Shown here: positions 45,674 to 57,929 of the stretch, in pieces
Position numbering within the stretch: the first letter of the stretch is position 1
Layout of the letters: every line of letters starts with the position of its first letter
From: Bagarius yarrelli
Taxonomy: Eukaryota > Chordata > Actinopteri > Siluriformes > Sisoridae
DNA: 64,000 nt
Reading direction: 5' to 3'
Assembly: GCA_005784505.1 (NCBI GenBank)
Contig: VCAZ01000025.1
Coordinates: 4,238,501 to 4,302,500 of the forward strand
Program-made: the position numbers and the translations under genes
Notes under the pieces: generated by a model
What the model was told of the DNA's origin: nothing
Databases searched by the model: none
What the model saw: the letters and a program-made list of their open reading frames with translations, nothing else

Positions 45674-46897
45674 CCGTGAGTTCTTTTATTCAAACACATT
45701 ACAGTACGGGAGATTCTACAGCACACAAACAGGCATTCCATGTTTAAACAATGGAAGAAAATGGGTTTCCGAGCACATGATGAATATGTATATTCCTCAG
45801 ACAGGTGCATTAGAGAGAGAAAATGACAAGTTCAGCACAACAAGCTGGAGATGTAAGAGCGATGTGATGGAGAACAAAAGACAGCCCGATCGAGAGGGAG
45901 GGTGAGGTAAGAGAGAGAGAGCTTGAGATAGAGGGAATGAGAGAATGTGTGTAAGATGATCCATTAGAGAGAGAGAGAGAGAGAACAGGGGCGCAGTGCG
46001 GAGCGGAGGCCAGGCCGTGACTCTTTAGCATGCAGGCCATGCACAGACAGAGCTCAGCTTGAGCTACACAGAGCTGCCATGCCTCCCTCCTCCGTTCACA
46101 CAACCTTCTGAAGCAAAACTCATTACCAACATCAAAAGCGCGATATTATTAAAAAGCATCTCCTCTCCAAACGATCCAGCAGGTGGAGGTATACTAAAGT
46201 GAAGAACGTTAGGAAAACCAACATGAGTTTTTTTTTTTTTAATTCAGGTGATCACAACATTTATGAGAACACATTCCTGCACACCCTCTGCGCTAAAAAC
46301 TGCAAAAAGATTTAAGACAGAAAGCGTCGGACTTCCTTCTCCGCCCAAACAACGTTAGGAGAAAGAGATAGCAACGGCGTACAAGCGATGGTAGCACTGA
46401 TCTGCGTGCAGAGCCGTAAGTTCAGCAGAAATACAAGATGGATGAAGGGAGTGCATTTAAATGCAGAAAGCTTCCTGGGGGTGGGGGTGGGGGGTGTTGG
46501 TGGCTGTAATTTCTAAATGAATCCCACTGCGGCACTTAATGAAACAATGGGCTGCATTTTCTAGGTTTTTCTTCAATTTTATACCAATTGAGTTGTTCTG
46601 TATTGCTGAATTGTTGAATCGTTATCCTAAAATGCTTTGTTTTCACCTATTAGTGCATTTGCTGAGGATGAATATAAGTGAAACGGAGTGGACACAGAAA
46701 CGATAATCGTTTACAAATTGTACATAAAAATCCTTCCTTTCTTTAAGAGCTGACAAACATAAACTAATTTTGTAAGCAGCACAAAGGCAAAAGGACGCAG
46801 TTTTATTTAATCTGCATATCACAGTGACATTAAAGACTACACAAACCGTAATAAAGTTTATTGTGATTCTATTTTTATAAAAAACTAAAGGCGTTGC

Positions 46898-46996
46898 GTT
46901 TACATTTACGGCGTCCTATACAAAGCGGTTTACATTCATCTCCTTTTCAAAATCCAAATGCGGGTTGGAGAGCAAAGCTGCACTACCACTTCCCCC
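46898..46996 (-). repeat. tRNA-derived SINE, family A, degraded
   Basis: Reverse copy with a collapsed body: GTTTACATTTACGGCGTCCT, CAAAGCGGTTTACATTCATC and the 5' end GCACTACCACTTCCCC. Confidence 0.6.
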
Positions 46997-47479
46997 GTGC
47001 TCCTGCTGGCATATGATTTGGGGACAAAATGTCGATTTAACATTAGCTAGCTGGTTAATAATTATTTTTGGTAGTGTTATTATCACTCTTTTTCTTCTTT
47101 CGGCTGTTCCCTTCAGCGAATCATGTGACTCAATCTAGCCCTATCCACTGCATCTCACTTCACTCACACCACTTCACTCAACTTTATGTCCTCATCCATA
47201 TACCTCCTCCTTGCTTCCGGCCTTCAGCTCCATATCCAACATCTCCTACCGATATTTCCACTATCCCTCCTTTGAACCTCAACATCTTAAGCTCTGCTAC
47301 CCGCAACTTTGCCCCCTGCAGAGCAGTAAGGGAAAAAATAAATCTTGATAGGCTTAAATAGTAGCCTTAATGTGTTCTATTGGCTCCGAAGGCCAAGGCT
47401 TTACAGGTTAAAGTTCACCCCAAGATAAAGACACAAATGTGAGTGCTAAAGGAAATAATTGCACATGTTTAGTCACGTC

Positions 47480-47930
47480 TCGTGTCCTTTCACCTTCAGT
47501 GAATTGGCTTTTGGTCTGACGGCTGCTTTATCTGGGGGCGTCCCCTCAATAACCGTCACAGGAGGTCAAACCTTTCAAAGGCTAACAATAAACTGTTGGA
47601 GTTATCTCCATCAAAAGGAGAATTCTGAAATGCACAACCAGATCACCTCCATCTACGAGGATGTCTCTCTTTTTTGTTTTTTAATTTAGTTACACGAGTC
47701 ACATTCAGGGCCATGATGACTGTTTTCTCAGCCTCAGAGTTATAGAAAGTGATAGCTTGCGGGTGCTGGGCTGTGTGCGAGATTGACACAAAGGAGTCAT
47801 TAATCATTAGTTACATTCTGCAGGCTGCATTGATTCAGATGATTGCTTTTAAGGACAGCAGGGTCACCATGCTCCTGCAGGTCACCGATAACCAGAGCAA
47901 AACCTACACTACAAGTCTGTGTCAGATAAG
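47480..47930. other. Candidate conserved non-coding element, about 0.45 kb
   Basis: Unique, balanced sequence with no repeats. Blocks include GTCATTAATCATTAGTTACA (paired ATTA cores), GTGACTCAATC-free segments, CTGCATTGATTCAGATGATT and GGTCACCATGCTCCTGCAGG. Plus-strand frames of 62-76 codons cross it without a domain. It reads like an enhancer-type conserved element, but conservation is untested. Confidence 0.3.
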
Positions 47931-48611
47931 CTGTTAATATTTAAGGGGGGGGCAGCAGAAGGGAGAACATGAAGGAAACGGAGACCCCACACGCGCTCTG
48001 ACGGTCGCAGATCGAAAAACCATTTAATGTCAGTGTTGGAGTCGCTCAGGCGTAGAATCTGTAGCGTGGGGAAAAAAACAGCAGCAGAAGCAGTAGCAGT
48101 GTTTTACAGTTTACATTTACATTCTGTTGTGTGCATACCATCAAAGAATACAAGCTAATTAATACAAACTAAAAGAAAGTAGTACCTCTAGCACTGCTGC
48201 AGGAAAGGAAAGGGAATAAAACTCAATTCAATTCTCTGGGCAGACATAGTCCAGCTCGTTTTTGATTTAAGAGCAGATTCTCATTCACGGGCAGGTGAAA
48301 ATAAACAAGAAAATCAAAACGAAACACCTTCCTAGGGGCCAGTAGGCAAAAGCAAAATTACCTATAATTAAACTCTACAGTTCTCCCATAGAACCTTAGA
48401 CTAAATACACAGGATGCTTCTAATGTGCACAGCAACACAGAAACAGTGTGTGTGTGTGTGTGTATATTTACAGAGTAACTAGTATTTACTTTATTATATA
48501 TTGTGGAAAATGTAAAGTATAAAAATTGTATAAAGTTTTATAAAAACCACAGGGTTTGGATTCTAGAGGAATATTCCACGCAGCCAATCACATAAAAACA
48601 TACACTTTCCA

Positions 48612-48765
48612 TTGCCGGCATTAAGCAGATAATCGTATCCAGAGCGACTTGCTTTAATCTCAATTTTTTTTGCAGCTCAGGATTAAGGGCCTTGCTCAGG
48701 GGCCCAGCTGAGACTGATTAAACCCATGATTTTTCGATCAGCAGTACAACACCTTAATCTTCATG
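48612..48765 (-). repeat. tRNA-derived SINE, family A
   Basis: Reverse copy: CGTATCCAGAGCGACTTGC, GGGCCTTGCTCAGGGGCCC, CCCATGATTTTTCGATCAGC and AACACCTTAATCTTCATG. Confidence 0.82.
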
Positions 48766-49729
48766 TTCCTTAAGTTACTTTGTTCCGTTGGGTTTTCAGC
48801 TACCCTTTCCTTACCCACAGCGGATTACCTGCATGGTTCAGGTGTGTTCAGTCATTCAGAAGCTGGAAGATACCAAGATGAGGGTGAAGTGGGGGAAAAC
48901 CTGGTGATTTGGTATGTAATTGCTGGAATACAAGCTGGGAAAGAAAATAACACCGATGGATTAACTGAAGTTGTTAACTACCGAGCTCCTACTATAACCC
49001 ACATCAGATTAAGAGCTTCTATTTAAGGTTAAAATTCCAAAATAGGACAAATTGTGACCTCAGAGACTAAATTTCTAGACAAAACTGAGTGAGAAAGAGC
49101 TCTAAAGAAAATTTTTACAGTGCCTTCACCTTACAGTAATAATCACTCGCTACAATTATGGTAAGCAAACAAAAGCATTTCCGAATGAACAATACTTTTA
49201 TCCTTGAGCCGAATATCAGACAAGAACAAATCACATCAAATTTGACTCCTGAAAGTCAAGGAATCATAGTTGCAAACCCCAGCTACATAATAAGAACATT
49301 TCAACAACACGCTTTCGGAATTTGTGTCAAATTTCAGCTTTACACAACACAGCCAACACACAGCTTGTCTACGCTCAGTTGGTCACACTTCTTCTTACTC
49401 CGCTTGCTGATTTCCAGGAGAGGTGTTTGGAGCTGGGAGTTATTTTAAACAGTGTGCTATTTTAAACAGATGGGTAATTAATTGACTAACACATTGAAAA
49501 TGGAACACGAGCTTGGGAAAGTACCGAAATGTTGACCTAATACAGTCACAAAGCACTCAAAGGCGAGTTTCAATTTTAGTTGTTTCCATTTACAAACTTT
49601 TGAGGCTTCAGTTGATTATACCAGGAAGAATGGCTAATGCTACCGGTGGCAAAATTACTAAGGATAGAGTGAAAATGTAGTCACCCCTCATGACTTTTGA
49701 CCTAAACAGGTAGCTTCATAAAACAGTTG

Positions 49730-49815
49730 CTTTACATTTACAACACTTAGTAGGTGCCCTTATCTAGACTGACTTACATTTAACTTATTTTATCTTACAT
49801 AGGGTGCCTTAGCCT
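49730..49815 (-). repeat. tRNA-derived SINE, family A, 3' fragment
   Basis: Reverse-oriented tail (TTTACATTTACAACACTTAG, GGTGCCCTTATCTAGACTG). The body is lost. Confidence 0.65.
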
Positions 49816-49839
49816 GGTAGTGCTATTTATAATGTTTAA

Positions 49840-50184
49840 GTCATTCTATCTATGGCTTCTGCTGCTGGTGCTATGAACAGTCTTAACCTATGGATGATAT
49901 CCGCCCTGTGTCTACAGTTCAGGCTGCTAGTCTGGTGTAATGGAGTGAGGAATGTTTTCCTGGCACAATTTGAGCCCATTGATTCCAACAAGCAACAAGT
50001 AGACCACCAAGTATCGTTACTGACCATGTGCATCCGTCTATGACTACAACTGCTCCATCTAATAATGACTACATCCAGCATGGCAGTGTGCCATGTCTCA
50101 GAGTTTAATCTAACTGGATCCAAGACCAGGACATTGAGCTCAGTCCCCTCTAATCACCAGATCTGAATCTAATACAGAATCCTT

Positions 50185-50219
<35 letters not shown>

Positions 50220-50345
50220 TACAGAAGACTCATTTGCCCATCTGCAGCAATTATGTGATGCAACATGCAAAAGGATCTGATATAAATGTTCCCAACACCT
50301 TAAGAAATCGAAACCATGATGAATAGAGGCTGTCGGGAAGGCGCA
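49840..50345 (+). pseudogene. Tc1-like transposase relic
   Basis: A second Tc1-like family, distinct from the one at 20.5 kb. Conserved stretches include TGTAATGGAGTGAGGAATG, TTTTCCTGGCACAATTTGAG, TTACTGACCATGTGCATCCG, CACCAGATCTGAATCTAATA (the degraded SPDLNPIE block that holds the second catalytic Asp), CTGCAGCAATTATGTGATGC and CCCAACACCTTAAGAAATCG. A (GT)n run at 50187-50217 and several frameshifts interrupt it. Boundaries are approximate and no terminal inverted repeats were found. Confidence 0.78.
50187..50217. repeat. (GT)n microsatellite
   Basis: About 15 GT units lie inside the Tc1-like transposase relic. Confidence 0.92.
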
Positions 50346-51532
50346 TTAGTGTGGTTTCAGTATATAAGTCTCATTTTTTAAACCTTTATTCGTGATCATT
50401 TACAGTAAGTAAAGATAAAGGTATATTTCCATCAACTGTAATATTCCATTATAACAATAATTTAAGAATTTATTACATTTGCAAAAGAACTATTTAAAAA
50501 AAAGTGCATTCGGTATTGCTTCTCTACTGGGATTGTGTCATAGATCATTCCGAAGCTTTCTGAAAGCGTTCTTAATGACTGTTTTTGCTACACAGACCTG
50601 GTCGGAACCTATTGCATAGGGTTGGTTGGTGGGTTCTGCTTTAAAAAAGTATAGTTTGACTCAGACACGATTTAGGTTATTAGTTAAGTTTTAGTTTTTT
50701 TTTTCTCTTTAGCACTTCCGTAGAGAACTAATATGAGACCTCGATGAACACTTTGGAGCCGAAGTCTCTTCATCTTGAATTATGCAAGAGTGCATAAATT
50801 TGCATTAGGCTTAACGAAATCAGATCCGGGAGGTTTTAATCATCTTTATACATCGTTTATTTCATTATGACTCAAACTTTTGGTTTGCTCATATGACTGG
50901 TGGTTGGACAGGGCCATCGGTTACTCAAGACAAAGTGACTTGTGTGCAACCTAGGGTGTATATGAATGGGTTTTTTTGGTGTTTACACTCTGGTTAGATG
51001 CAGGGTTTGTAGTAATTGCTTGTAAAATCTTTTGTGTAGAAGGGAAAGTATATTTGTGCAGCATCCAACCTTGGAATTAATTACTTTCGCTGCCTGGGTT
51101 GATTGTAAGCAATTCCTTTTCAGATGTATACACAAACTAAAAGTTTTTTCACTGCAAATGATATGCCATATAAATACACGGTTAATGAAAATTCAGTTCA
51201 AATAAGACAATAATTCGATATATTTATCCTAGCTACAGCTATTGGCTATTATATAAAGAATTAGGACTGTGTAATATCAATACAGCTAACTGTATAGTGT
51301 TATTTTTTACTATAGTGTAGATAAAATATTATATTATAATATTCTAGAGCCCTTACTTTATCTTGCTTACATTGCAAAGTAAAGGTAGTGGGGTAAATAG
51401 TTGTGGGGCAGAGTGGATTAACGCTGACTTTGCATTTTCAGGGTTGAGGGGTTTGCTTTCTGTCGACTTTGCATGTTTTCCTATTGGTGATGAGTTACCT
51501 GCAGGTTCTATGGTTTCCTCTTCAGTGGCAAG

Positions 51533-51585
51533 TGGGAAGTGGTAGAGCAGTGGTTCGAGGTGTTGGACTGCTGATAGAAAGATGA
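51533..51585 (+). repeat. SINE family A head fragment
   Basis: AAGTGGTAGAGCAGTGGTTC and GAGGTGTTGGACTGCTGATA are the 5' tRNA-like end of the family. The element stops where the (GATA)n-type array begins, so the rest was lost or replaced. Confidence 0.75.
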
Positions 51586-51735
51586 ATGTATGAATAGATA
51601 GATATATGGATGTATGAACAGATAGATAGATAGATAGATAGATAGACAAAGAGACAGACAGATGGCTGGATGAATAGATAGATAGATGGATGTATGATGA
51701 CATAGATAGATTGATTGATTGATTGATTGATTGAC
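51586..51735. repeat. (GATA)n/(GATT)n array
   Basis: ATAGATAGAT units with GGATGTATGA interruptions, ending in about five TTGATTGA units. The minus-strand frame across it is an artefact. Confidence 0.93.
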
Positions 51736-52000
51736 TTCTTTCCCCCTGAGTGGAATTAAAGAGCTGCATGGCATGGCGGAGGAACGACTTCCTCCATCTG
51801 TCAGTGGAACAGGGCAATGACAGTAACCTGTCAATGAATCTGCTCCTCTGCCTGGAGATGATGATGTGCAGTGGATGTAGTGGATTGTCCATGATTGACA
51901 GGAGCCTGTTCAGCGCCCGTCTCTCTGCCACTAATGTCAGGCTGTCCAGCTCCGAGCCCACAACAGAGCCCGCTTTCCTCATCAGCTAGTCCAGACAGGA
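51736..52000 (-). pseudogene. Possible LINE coding remnant
   Basis: The minus-strand frame reads MRKAGSVVGSELDSLTLVAE, then RRALNRLLSIMDNPLHPLHI and FIDRLLSLPCSTDRWRKSFL. This resembles a segment that I recall recurring in fish as a non-functional copied sequence, but I cannot name the family. It is open for about 75 codons and then runs into the tetranucleotide array. A remnant of a repeat or processed sequence is likelier than an exon. Confidence 0.35.
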
Positions 52001-52039
52001 GGCATCCTGCTTATTTTTCTTTTTTTTAACTTATAGGTC

Positions 52040-52171
52040 AGTAAGTATTACATTACAAGAAGTATGAGAGAAAGGGGTGGGATTAACAAAAGTCTATGAG
52101 CCGGGATTTGAACTCGGTAGGCCCAGATGGTAGTATATGTTGACGTGCTACTTACGAGACTATTGCGCTGA
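52040..52171 (-). repeat. Possible SINE family D remnant
   Basis: GAGAGAAAGGGGTGGGATTA, GAGCCGGGATTTGAACTCGG (a B-box complement) and a degraded head complement ending GACTATTGCGCTGAC are laid out like the two family D copies, but similarity is weak. Confidence 0.4.
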
Positions 52172-52209
52172 CAAGAAATGCACTACTTAAATATTATACT
52201 ATTTTACTT

Positions 52210-52318
52210 ACATTACATTTCTGTTATTTAGCAGACGCCCTTATTCAGAAAGACTATTTTTACCCATATGAGCAGTTAAGGGTCTTGCAATGACAGCTTT
52301 GTTGTCCTGGGAACCATC
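52210..52318 (-). repeat. tRNA-derived SINE, family A, partial
   Basis: Reverse orientation: CTGTTATTTAGCAGACGCCC, GAGCAGTTAAGGGTCTTGC. The head is missing. Confidence 0.7.
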
Positions 52319-53027
52319 AGCTACCAGTTTTTATAATATAAAATCGTGACGCATACCGGCGATAATACTTGAAACTTCTTACATTTTATCTCAGTCAGAA
52401 TGCAGTGGTGGGAAATTTTTCTAAACACCTTGTGAAATTTTTTACCCTTTCCACCAGGGGGTTGCCAGCAGGGTCTCCCAGCACTGATGATCGATTTTAA
52501 TGACAGTGACATTTAATGGGAAAGTAGATGATGGTGGATGACATGGCTTTTACGACTCCCCTGTGCTCCTTCAGAGAGGAAAGATAAGAGAGCACAGGGA
52601 ACGGCGTAGAATGAGAAAAGTGGTTTATTGCTGTTGTGAGAGCTTTCACTCAAAACTGCACGTGCTTTATAGCTATAAAGCACACACGTTACAGTAAAAC
52701 AAAGTTTCCCAGGATAAAAAAGTGTGTGAGTCGAGGGACAGAACGGGCAAAACCTATAGAAAATATAGCAAAAATGAATTAGATGCTGATGCTTACATTG
52801 CTGACATCATCACCGTGCAGCAAAACAGAGCTAACGTCAGTGCAAAAACATGGTATTACTCTGAAGCAATCATCTCCTCCAGTCCCAACAAATCAGCAGT
52901 GTATTGTGTGTCTCAGTGCTGAAGTTTGTCCTCAATGTTGAGGACTTTGTGTGTCAAAACATATGCAGTTTATTTTACTTACAGATTGCGGAAAAAACAC
53001 ATGTGATTTAGTGTGAAATGATGTCAA

Positions 53028-53062
<35 letters not shown>
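53028..53062. repeat. Poly(A) run
   Basis: An A run of roughly 35 bases. No LINE or processed gene was recognised immediately to its left, so its origin is unclear. Confidence 0.9.
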
Positions 53063-53064
<2 letters not shown>

Positions 53065-53354
53065 ACCCACACTTAGTGCTTCAGTTCTATGTGTGCATGT
53101 GGCTGTTGAATGTTCTACTGATTAAAGAGCATGAGGCTGTCAGGGTCTCATTTTCAGCCACAACTGAAGATGCTACGGCTAAAACAATACGCTGTATCTG
53201 ATTAGCAGTGGAGTAGCTGGTACTTTCTGGAAATGAGAAATGACAGAATGACAGAGAAACTGCAGTATTTTTCCAGGAAATCAGGAACTTGTTGTTTTTA
53301 TCTTGCTTCAGTGTAAAAAGGATGAGAGTAATTTTTTATTTATCCCTTTTTTTC

Positions 53355-53445
53355 CCTATACATGCTTATTCCCTAATTTGGGGTCACAGGGATCTGCTGG
53401 CGTCTATCCCAGCCGTCTCTAAAAGGGACGAAACACCCTGGACAG
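53355..53445 (-). repeat. SINE family C fragment
   Basis: CATGCTTATTCCCTAATTTG, GGGTCACAGGGATCTGCTGG, CGTCTATCCCAGCCGTC and ACACCCTGGACAGAGTT match the 3' part of the copy at 63646-63941. Confidence 0.8.
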
Positions 53446-53896
53446 AGTTACGAAGTATATGACGTGTCATCATGAGGGTTAATGAACGTGTGTATGTGTG
53501 AGTGTTTGCACTAAAAAAAGACTCTGGGAAGAGATTTTCAGTCAAAAATAAAGCCGAATGCTGTCTCTTAAAAAATAAATATTATTTTATCGTAATAATC
53601 CATGTACAATATGGCAAAAACAAGGCAGAAAAGGTGTGTCAGAACTTTATTTACTTGCCCAGAGTAAAAAATGTGTTTTTTTATTACATACTAATTTTTT
53701 TTCATTTGTCAATTGAGCCACTTGTATCATGCGACCTTTTTACTGCATTTCACACCGAGTCTGGAAGACGTCTAACCTCCTGCCACAGTAGCTGCCTTTG
53801 CCACACTCTTGTCACTGAGAGTTAATCTGGAGGCAACGAATCATGGCAGTTGTGTCAGTGTGACTCTCGGGAAGCAGGTCGTTAACAAACGGATGC

Positions 53897-53945
53897 CTGT
53901 GTGTGTGTGTGTGTGTGTGTTTGTGTGTGTATGTATGTGTGTTTG
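53897..53945. repeat. (GT)n microsatellite, interrupted
   Basis: GT units interrupted by TTGT and ATGTATG. Confidence 0.88.
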
Positions 53946-54191
53946 TCAGTCAGATCATTAAACCTTCGGAAAAGGGAGCGACAGGATGCCGGTGGAGAGA
54001 TGTTCTCGATGACATCAGCAGCACAGGAGTTGGTTAGTGGAGACGCCATCTTAAGCCCTGAACAACAGCATAAGGCAGAAGAAAAAAAAAAAACCCACAC
54101 ACCCCATCCCAAAACCTGAAGAGCCTACGAGTGAACGTAATTGTTTCTGCAGAATTATTGTATCATGGGTAAGATCGCTTACTGTACAGGC

Positions 54192-54386
54192 TGGGAGAAG
54201 TGGTAGCTCAGTGGTTAAGGTGTTGGACTGCTAACCAGAAAACTGTGGGTTCAATTCCCAGAACCACCAAGTAACCCTTGCTGGACCCCCAAGCAAGGCC
54301 CTTAACCCCTAATTGCTCAGTTGTATAATAAAGATAAATGTAGGGAGCTCTGGATAAAAGCGTCTGCAAAATACTGTCAATGTAAG
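54192..54386 (+). repeat. tRNA-derived SINE, family A (well preserved)
   Basis: Intact-looking A-box region GGTAGCTCAGTGGTTAAGG and B-box region GTGGGTTCAATTCCCAG, then CAAGCAAGGCCCTTAACCC, CTAATTGCTCAGTTGTATAA and AAGCGTCTGCAAAATACTG. It lies just left of the 24-bp minisatellite. Confidence 0.9.
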
Positions 54387-54424
54387 CTAAAACTCGACCC
54401 GCTTATTATTAGTAATAATAGTAA

Positions 54425-55705
54425 ATATTTAGTGTAGTGTTAGCTAGTCTCTTCGGGATAACGTTAGCTAGTCTCCTCAGGATAACACTAACTAGACTAT
54501 TGGGGTTAATGTCAGCTAGTCTCCTCAGGATAATGTTAGCTAGTCTCGTCGGGATAACGTTAGCTAGTCTCTTCAGTGTAATGTTAGTTAGTCTCTTTAG
54601 TGTAATGTTAGCTAGTCTCTTTAGTGTTATGTTAGCTAGTTTCTCCAGGTTAATGTTAGTTAGTCTCTCCACTGTAATGTTAGCTAGTTTTTTTTCAGGG
54701 TAACGTTAGCTATTCTTTTCAGTGTAATGTTAGCTAGTTTCTCCAGGTTAATGTTAGTTAGTCTCTCCAGTGTAATGTTAGCTAGTCTCTCCAGTGTAAC
54801 GTTAGTTAGTCTCTCCAGTGTAATGTTAGTTAGTCTCTCCAGTGTAATGTTAGTCTCTCCAGTCTCTCCAGTCAGTGAGTAACTCTCCAGTTAGTTAGTT
54901 AGTCTCTCCAGTGTAATGTTAGCTAGTCTCTTCAGGGTAACGTTAGCTAGTCTTTTCAGTGTAATGTTAGTTAGTCTCTTCAGTGTAATGTTAGTTAGTC
55001 TCTCCAGTGTAATGTTAGTTAGTCTCTCCAGTGTAATGTTAGCTAGTCTCTTCAGGGTAACGTTAGCTAGTCTTTTCAGTGTAATGTTAGCTAGTCTTAG
55101 TCTCTCCAGTTGTAATGTTAGCTAGTCTCTCCAGTGTAATGTTAGAGTTCTAGTCTCAGTCCAGTTGTAATGTTAGCTAGTCTCTCTCCAGTTGTAATGT
55201 TAGCTAGTCTTTTCAGTGTAATGTTAGCTAGTCTTTTCAGTGTAATGTTAGCTAGTCTCTTCAGGGTAACGTTAGCTAGTCTTTCAGGTAAGTCTTTTAA
55301 TTTCAGTGTAATGTTAGCTCTCAACGTTCAGTAGTTAAGTCTTTCAGTTCAGTGTAGGGTAACTTTAGTAGGTCTAGTCTTTCAGTGTAAGTGTAATGTT
55401 AGCTAGTCTCTCCAGTGTAATGTTAGTTAGTCTCTCCAGTGTAATGTTAGTTAGTCTCTCCAGTCTCTCCAGTGTAATGTTAGCTTTAGTCTCCAGTGTA
55501 ATGTTAGTTAGTCAGTCTCTCCAGTGTTAGTAATGTGTAGCTAGTCTTTTTTTTCCAGTGTAATGTAAGTTAGTCTTTGTTTTAGTCAGTGTAATGTTAG
55601 TTAAGTCTTTCTTCATTCAGTGTAATGTTAGCTAGTTCTCTTCAGTGTAATGTTAGCTAGTCTTTTCAGTGTAATGTTAGCTAGTCTTTTCAGTGTAATG
55701 AGAGT
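54425..55705. repeat. 24-bp minisatellite, about 1.3 kb
   Basis: Roughly 50 units of a 24-bp motif (AATGTTAGCTAGTCTCTCCA plus GTGT) with variants TTCAGGGTAACG, TTAGTTAGTCTC and AGTCTTTTCA. Order is regular at the left and increasingly indel-ridden to the right. Because the unit is 8 codons long, plus-strand frames read repeated MLASLFSV-type peptides and the minus strand reads ANITLKRL-type peptides. No start context, splice sites or non-repeat sequence support a protein. Confidence 0.93.
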
Positions 55706-56464
55706 TCATTATCATGTGTACAGACAAATACATTCTCACTTTGTGAATCCCTTCCAGTAGCCTATAACATCAATTCTGGGTGTAAGGAAAATATAAAAAA
55801 AAAGAAAAGGACACAAGATGTAACGCAAATGTACATAAAATAAAAGGTTATGTGCATGTACTGTGTAAGTGTTGACGATGCAATGTAAACCTTGTGATAT
55901 GTAACGAGCGTGTGTAAATTCCAGCCGCGGTTCCCATAGCCATCGGTAGATCAGCACAGAGTGGGAGATTTACTCCCTGAGATATTTTACATTGGTAAGG
56001 AATTTGCCCTTCCCGTGATTAACACTGCTCGAACAATCACAGAAGCGGCTGGATAATAAGAAGATAAAAACTTCGAGAGCACAGAAATGAAAAATGTGCC
56101 GTGATTACGCCAGCTCTGGGTGCGGGAACGGAACAACATATGAATTTGTAGACATTTACTGGGGTAGTGGAGGAATATTCCTTCCGGCAAGATCGGAAGT
56201 GATAGTGAATAAAAAGTCTGATAGTGAATAAAAAAGGTCTTTACTGAAAAAAAAAAAAAAAACCAAAAAAAAAAAAAAAAATGCTGACCATAAAACCGTA
56301 CCATAATCTCCTGCAGCCGCCTGCACCGCCTGCACAGCACTCTAATAACTCCAAATTGTATAAATGTCTCACCAGCAGCAGGGGAGGGAGACTCTATTAA
56401 AAAGGGTTAGAGCCAGATCACACAATGTGTTTTGTGGGTCTGGGACTTGATTGATTGTGTGGAG

Positions 56465-56468
<4 letters not shown>

Positions 56469-56530
<62 letters not shown>

Positions 56531-56532
56531 CA
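56469..56532. repeat. (CA)n microsatellite
   Basis: About 31 CA units with one CC interruption, followed after 20 bases by a (GA)n tract. Confidence 0.95.
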
Positions 56533-56550
56533 TGAAGGCAAGCTGGAGAG

Positions 56551-56664
<114 letters not shown>

Positions 56665-57199
56665 ACTAAGAGGGAGAGAGACAAAAGGGGGGGAAAAGAA
56701 TTGCTGAGGGAGAGAAACTGGGCAAAAAAGAAATGACAGGAAAGAAAGAGTCAAAAACAAAAAGGGGGGAGAGGAGGAAGGCTGAAGGAGAGAGAGAGAG
56801 AGAGAGGGAGAAACTGATGAACAAACATTAATGTGTGTGTTGCAGGATCTCTGTGCTAAATGGTGGATGTCAGTCTTTATGTCCACAGCCATTCATCAGT
56901 GTTCAGTGGAGAAGTACAGACAGACCTGTTCCTCTTCCTGTTCCTCTGGGTGACTCGGGCTGAGGATTGCTGTAGATGTGATTAAGATCAGGTTAGTCAG
57001 TAAATGTTTGGATGTCACTGCTGCTCTGCTGCTGGTTCGATTATTGGCACAGTGTGAAACAATAAGTGTTAGCGGTCAATGCCAGGTTCTGTACTGTATA
57101 TTCAGATGTTCATTACAGTTCCTGGTGTGTGTGACACTCTATTAGCCTAATCCGCTGTTAGATACGGTTTCACCTGTCCTCCACACTCATGTTGGGTTC

Positions 57200-57520
57200 T
57201 TCCTGAAACTGCCGCCAAAAAGTCAACAGCACCTGATTGTCTCGAACGCTCTTGTATGCTGTAGGATTCTAGCTTCCCTTCACTGGGATTGCTGTGATAG
57301 TCGGTGTTGACGGCAGAGGTTCCGCTAGCAATTTTGGCCTCTATGAAAGAATATGAGGTTGAGCCCCATTCCGCCCCCTGCCCTCATGGTGTTACATGTC
57401 GATGCCCCTATAATTCTCACCGTCACAACTCTACAATTCAGCAAGACAATGTCCCTGTGTACAAACGATCCAGGCAGACATGGAGTGTTAGGATTGGTGT
57501 AAAAGTCCCACACAACCCCA
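57200..57520 (+). mobile_element. Tc1-like relic, family of the 20.5 kb copy
   Basis: GGGTTCTTCCTGAAACTGCC, CTTGTATGCTGTAGGATTC, CTTCCCTTCACTGGGATTG and GACAATGTCCCTGTGTACAA correspond in order to blocks of the element at 20490-20935. The 115-codon frame across it (57304-57651) is a chance frame in a decayed element, with IQQDNVP the only transposase-like trace. Confidence 0.6.
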
Positions 57521-57929
57521 ATAAACATCCTTGTAATGACTACATGCCCCATTTTCATCTACTAAATCGATTAGAGGAAGTGAATTCTACAATTGCTTAT
57601 ATATATATATGTATATCTGCCCTGGGATTTGTCACTGTTACCACTTTTTAACCTGGGCAGGTGATAAGACATTTGCACTCACTGGCAGGAAGAAGAATCC
57701 GCTAGGTCGCAAACATGTCACCGGCATCGTTGTTATCTCTTGCAGAAGCTGCTGTTTTTGCTCTGCTTGCTTTTTATTAATTCCATGGAATATGTTTCAG
57801 TTTTTTTTACTTGTTGACCACTTAGTCAGCAAATCTGTTCAACCCTGTGGTTGCCATTTCTCCTGCTATCTCCCCGAAGTCCTACAGCTTTTAAAAATGG
57901 TGCTTGCAACGATGCTGCAATCTCTAGTG

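Noticed and set aside
54409..55324. Repeated leucine-rich peptides on both strands (MLASLFSV and ANITLKRL types)
   Set aside because: The 24-bp unit length keeps frames open by arithmetic. Both strands are equally open, which argues against coding.
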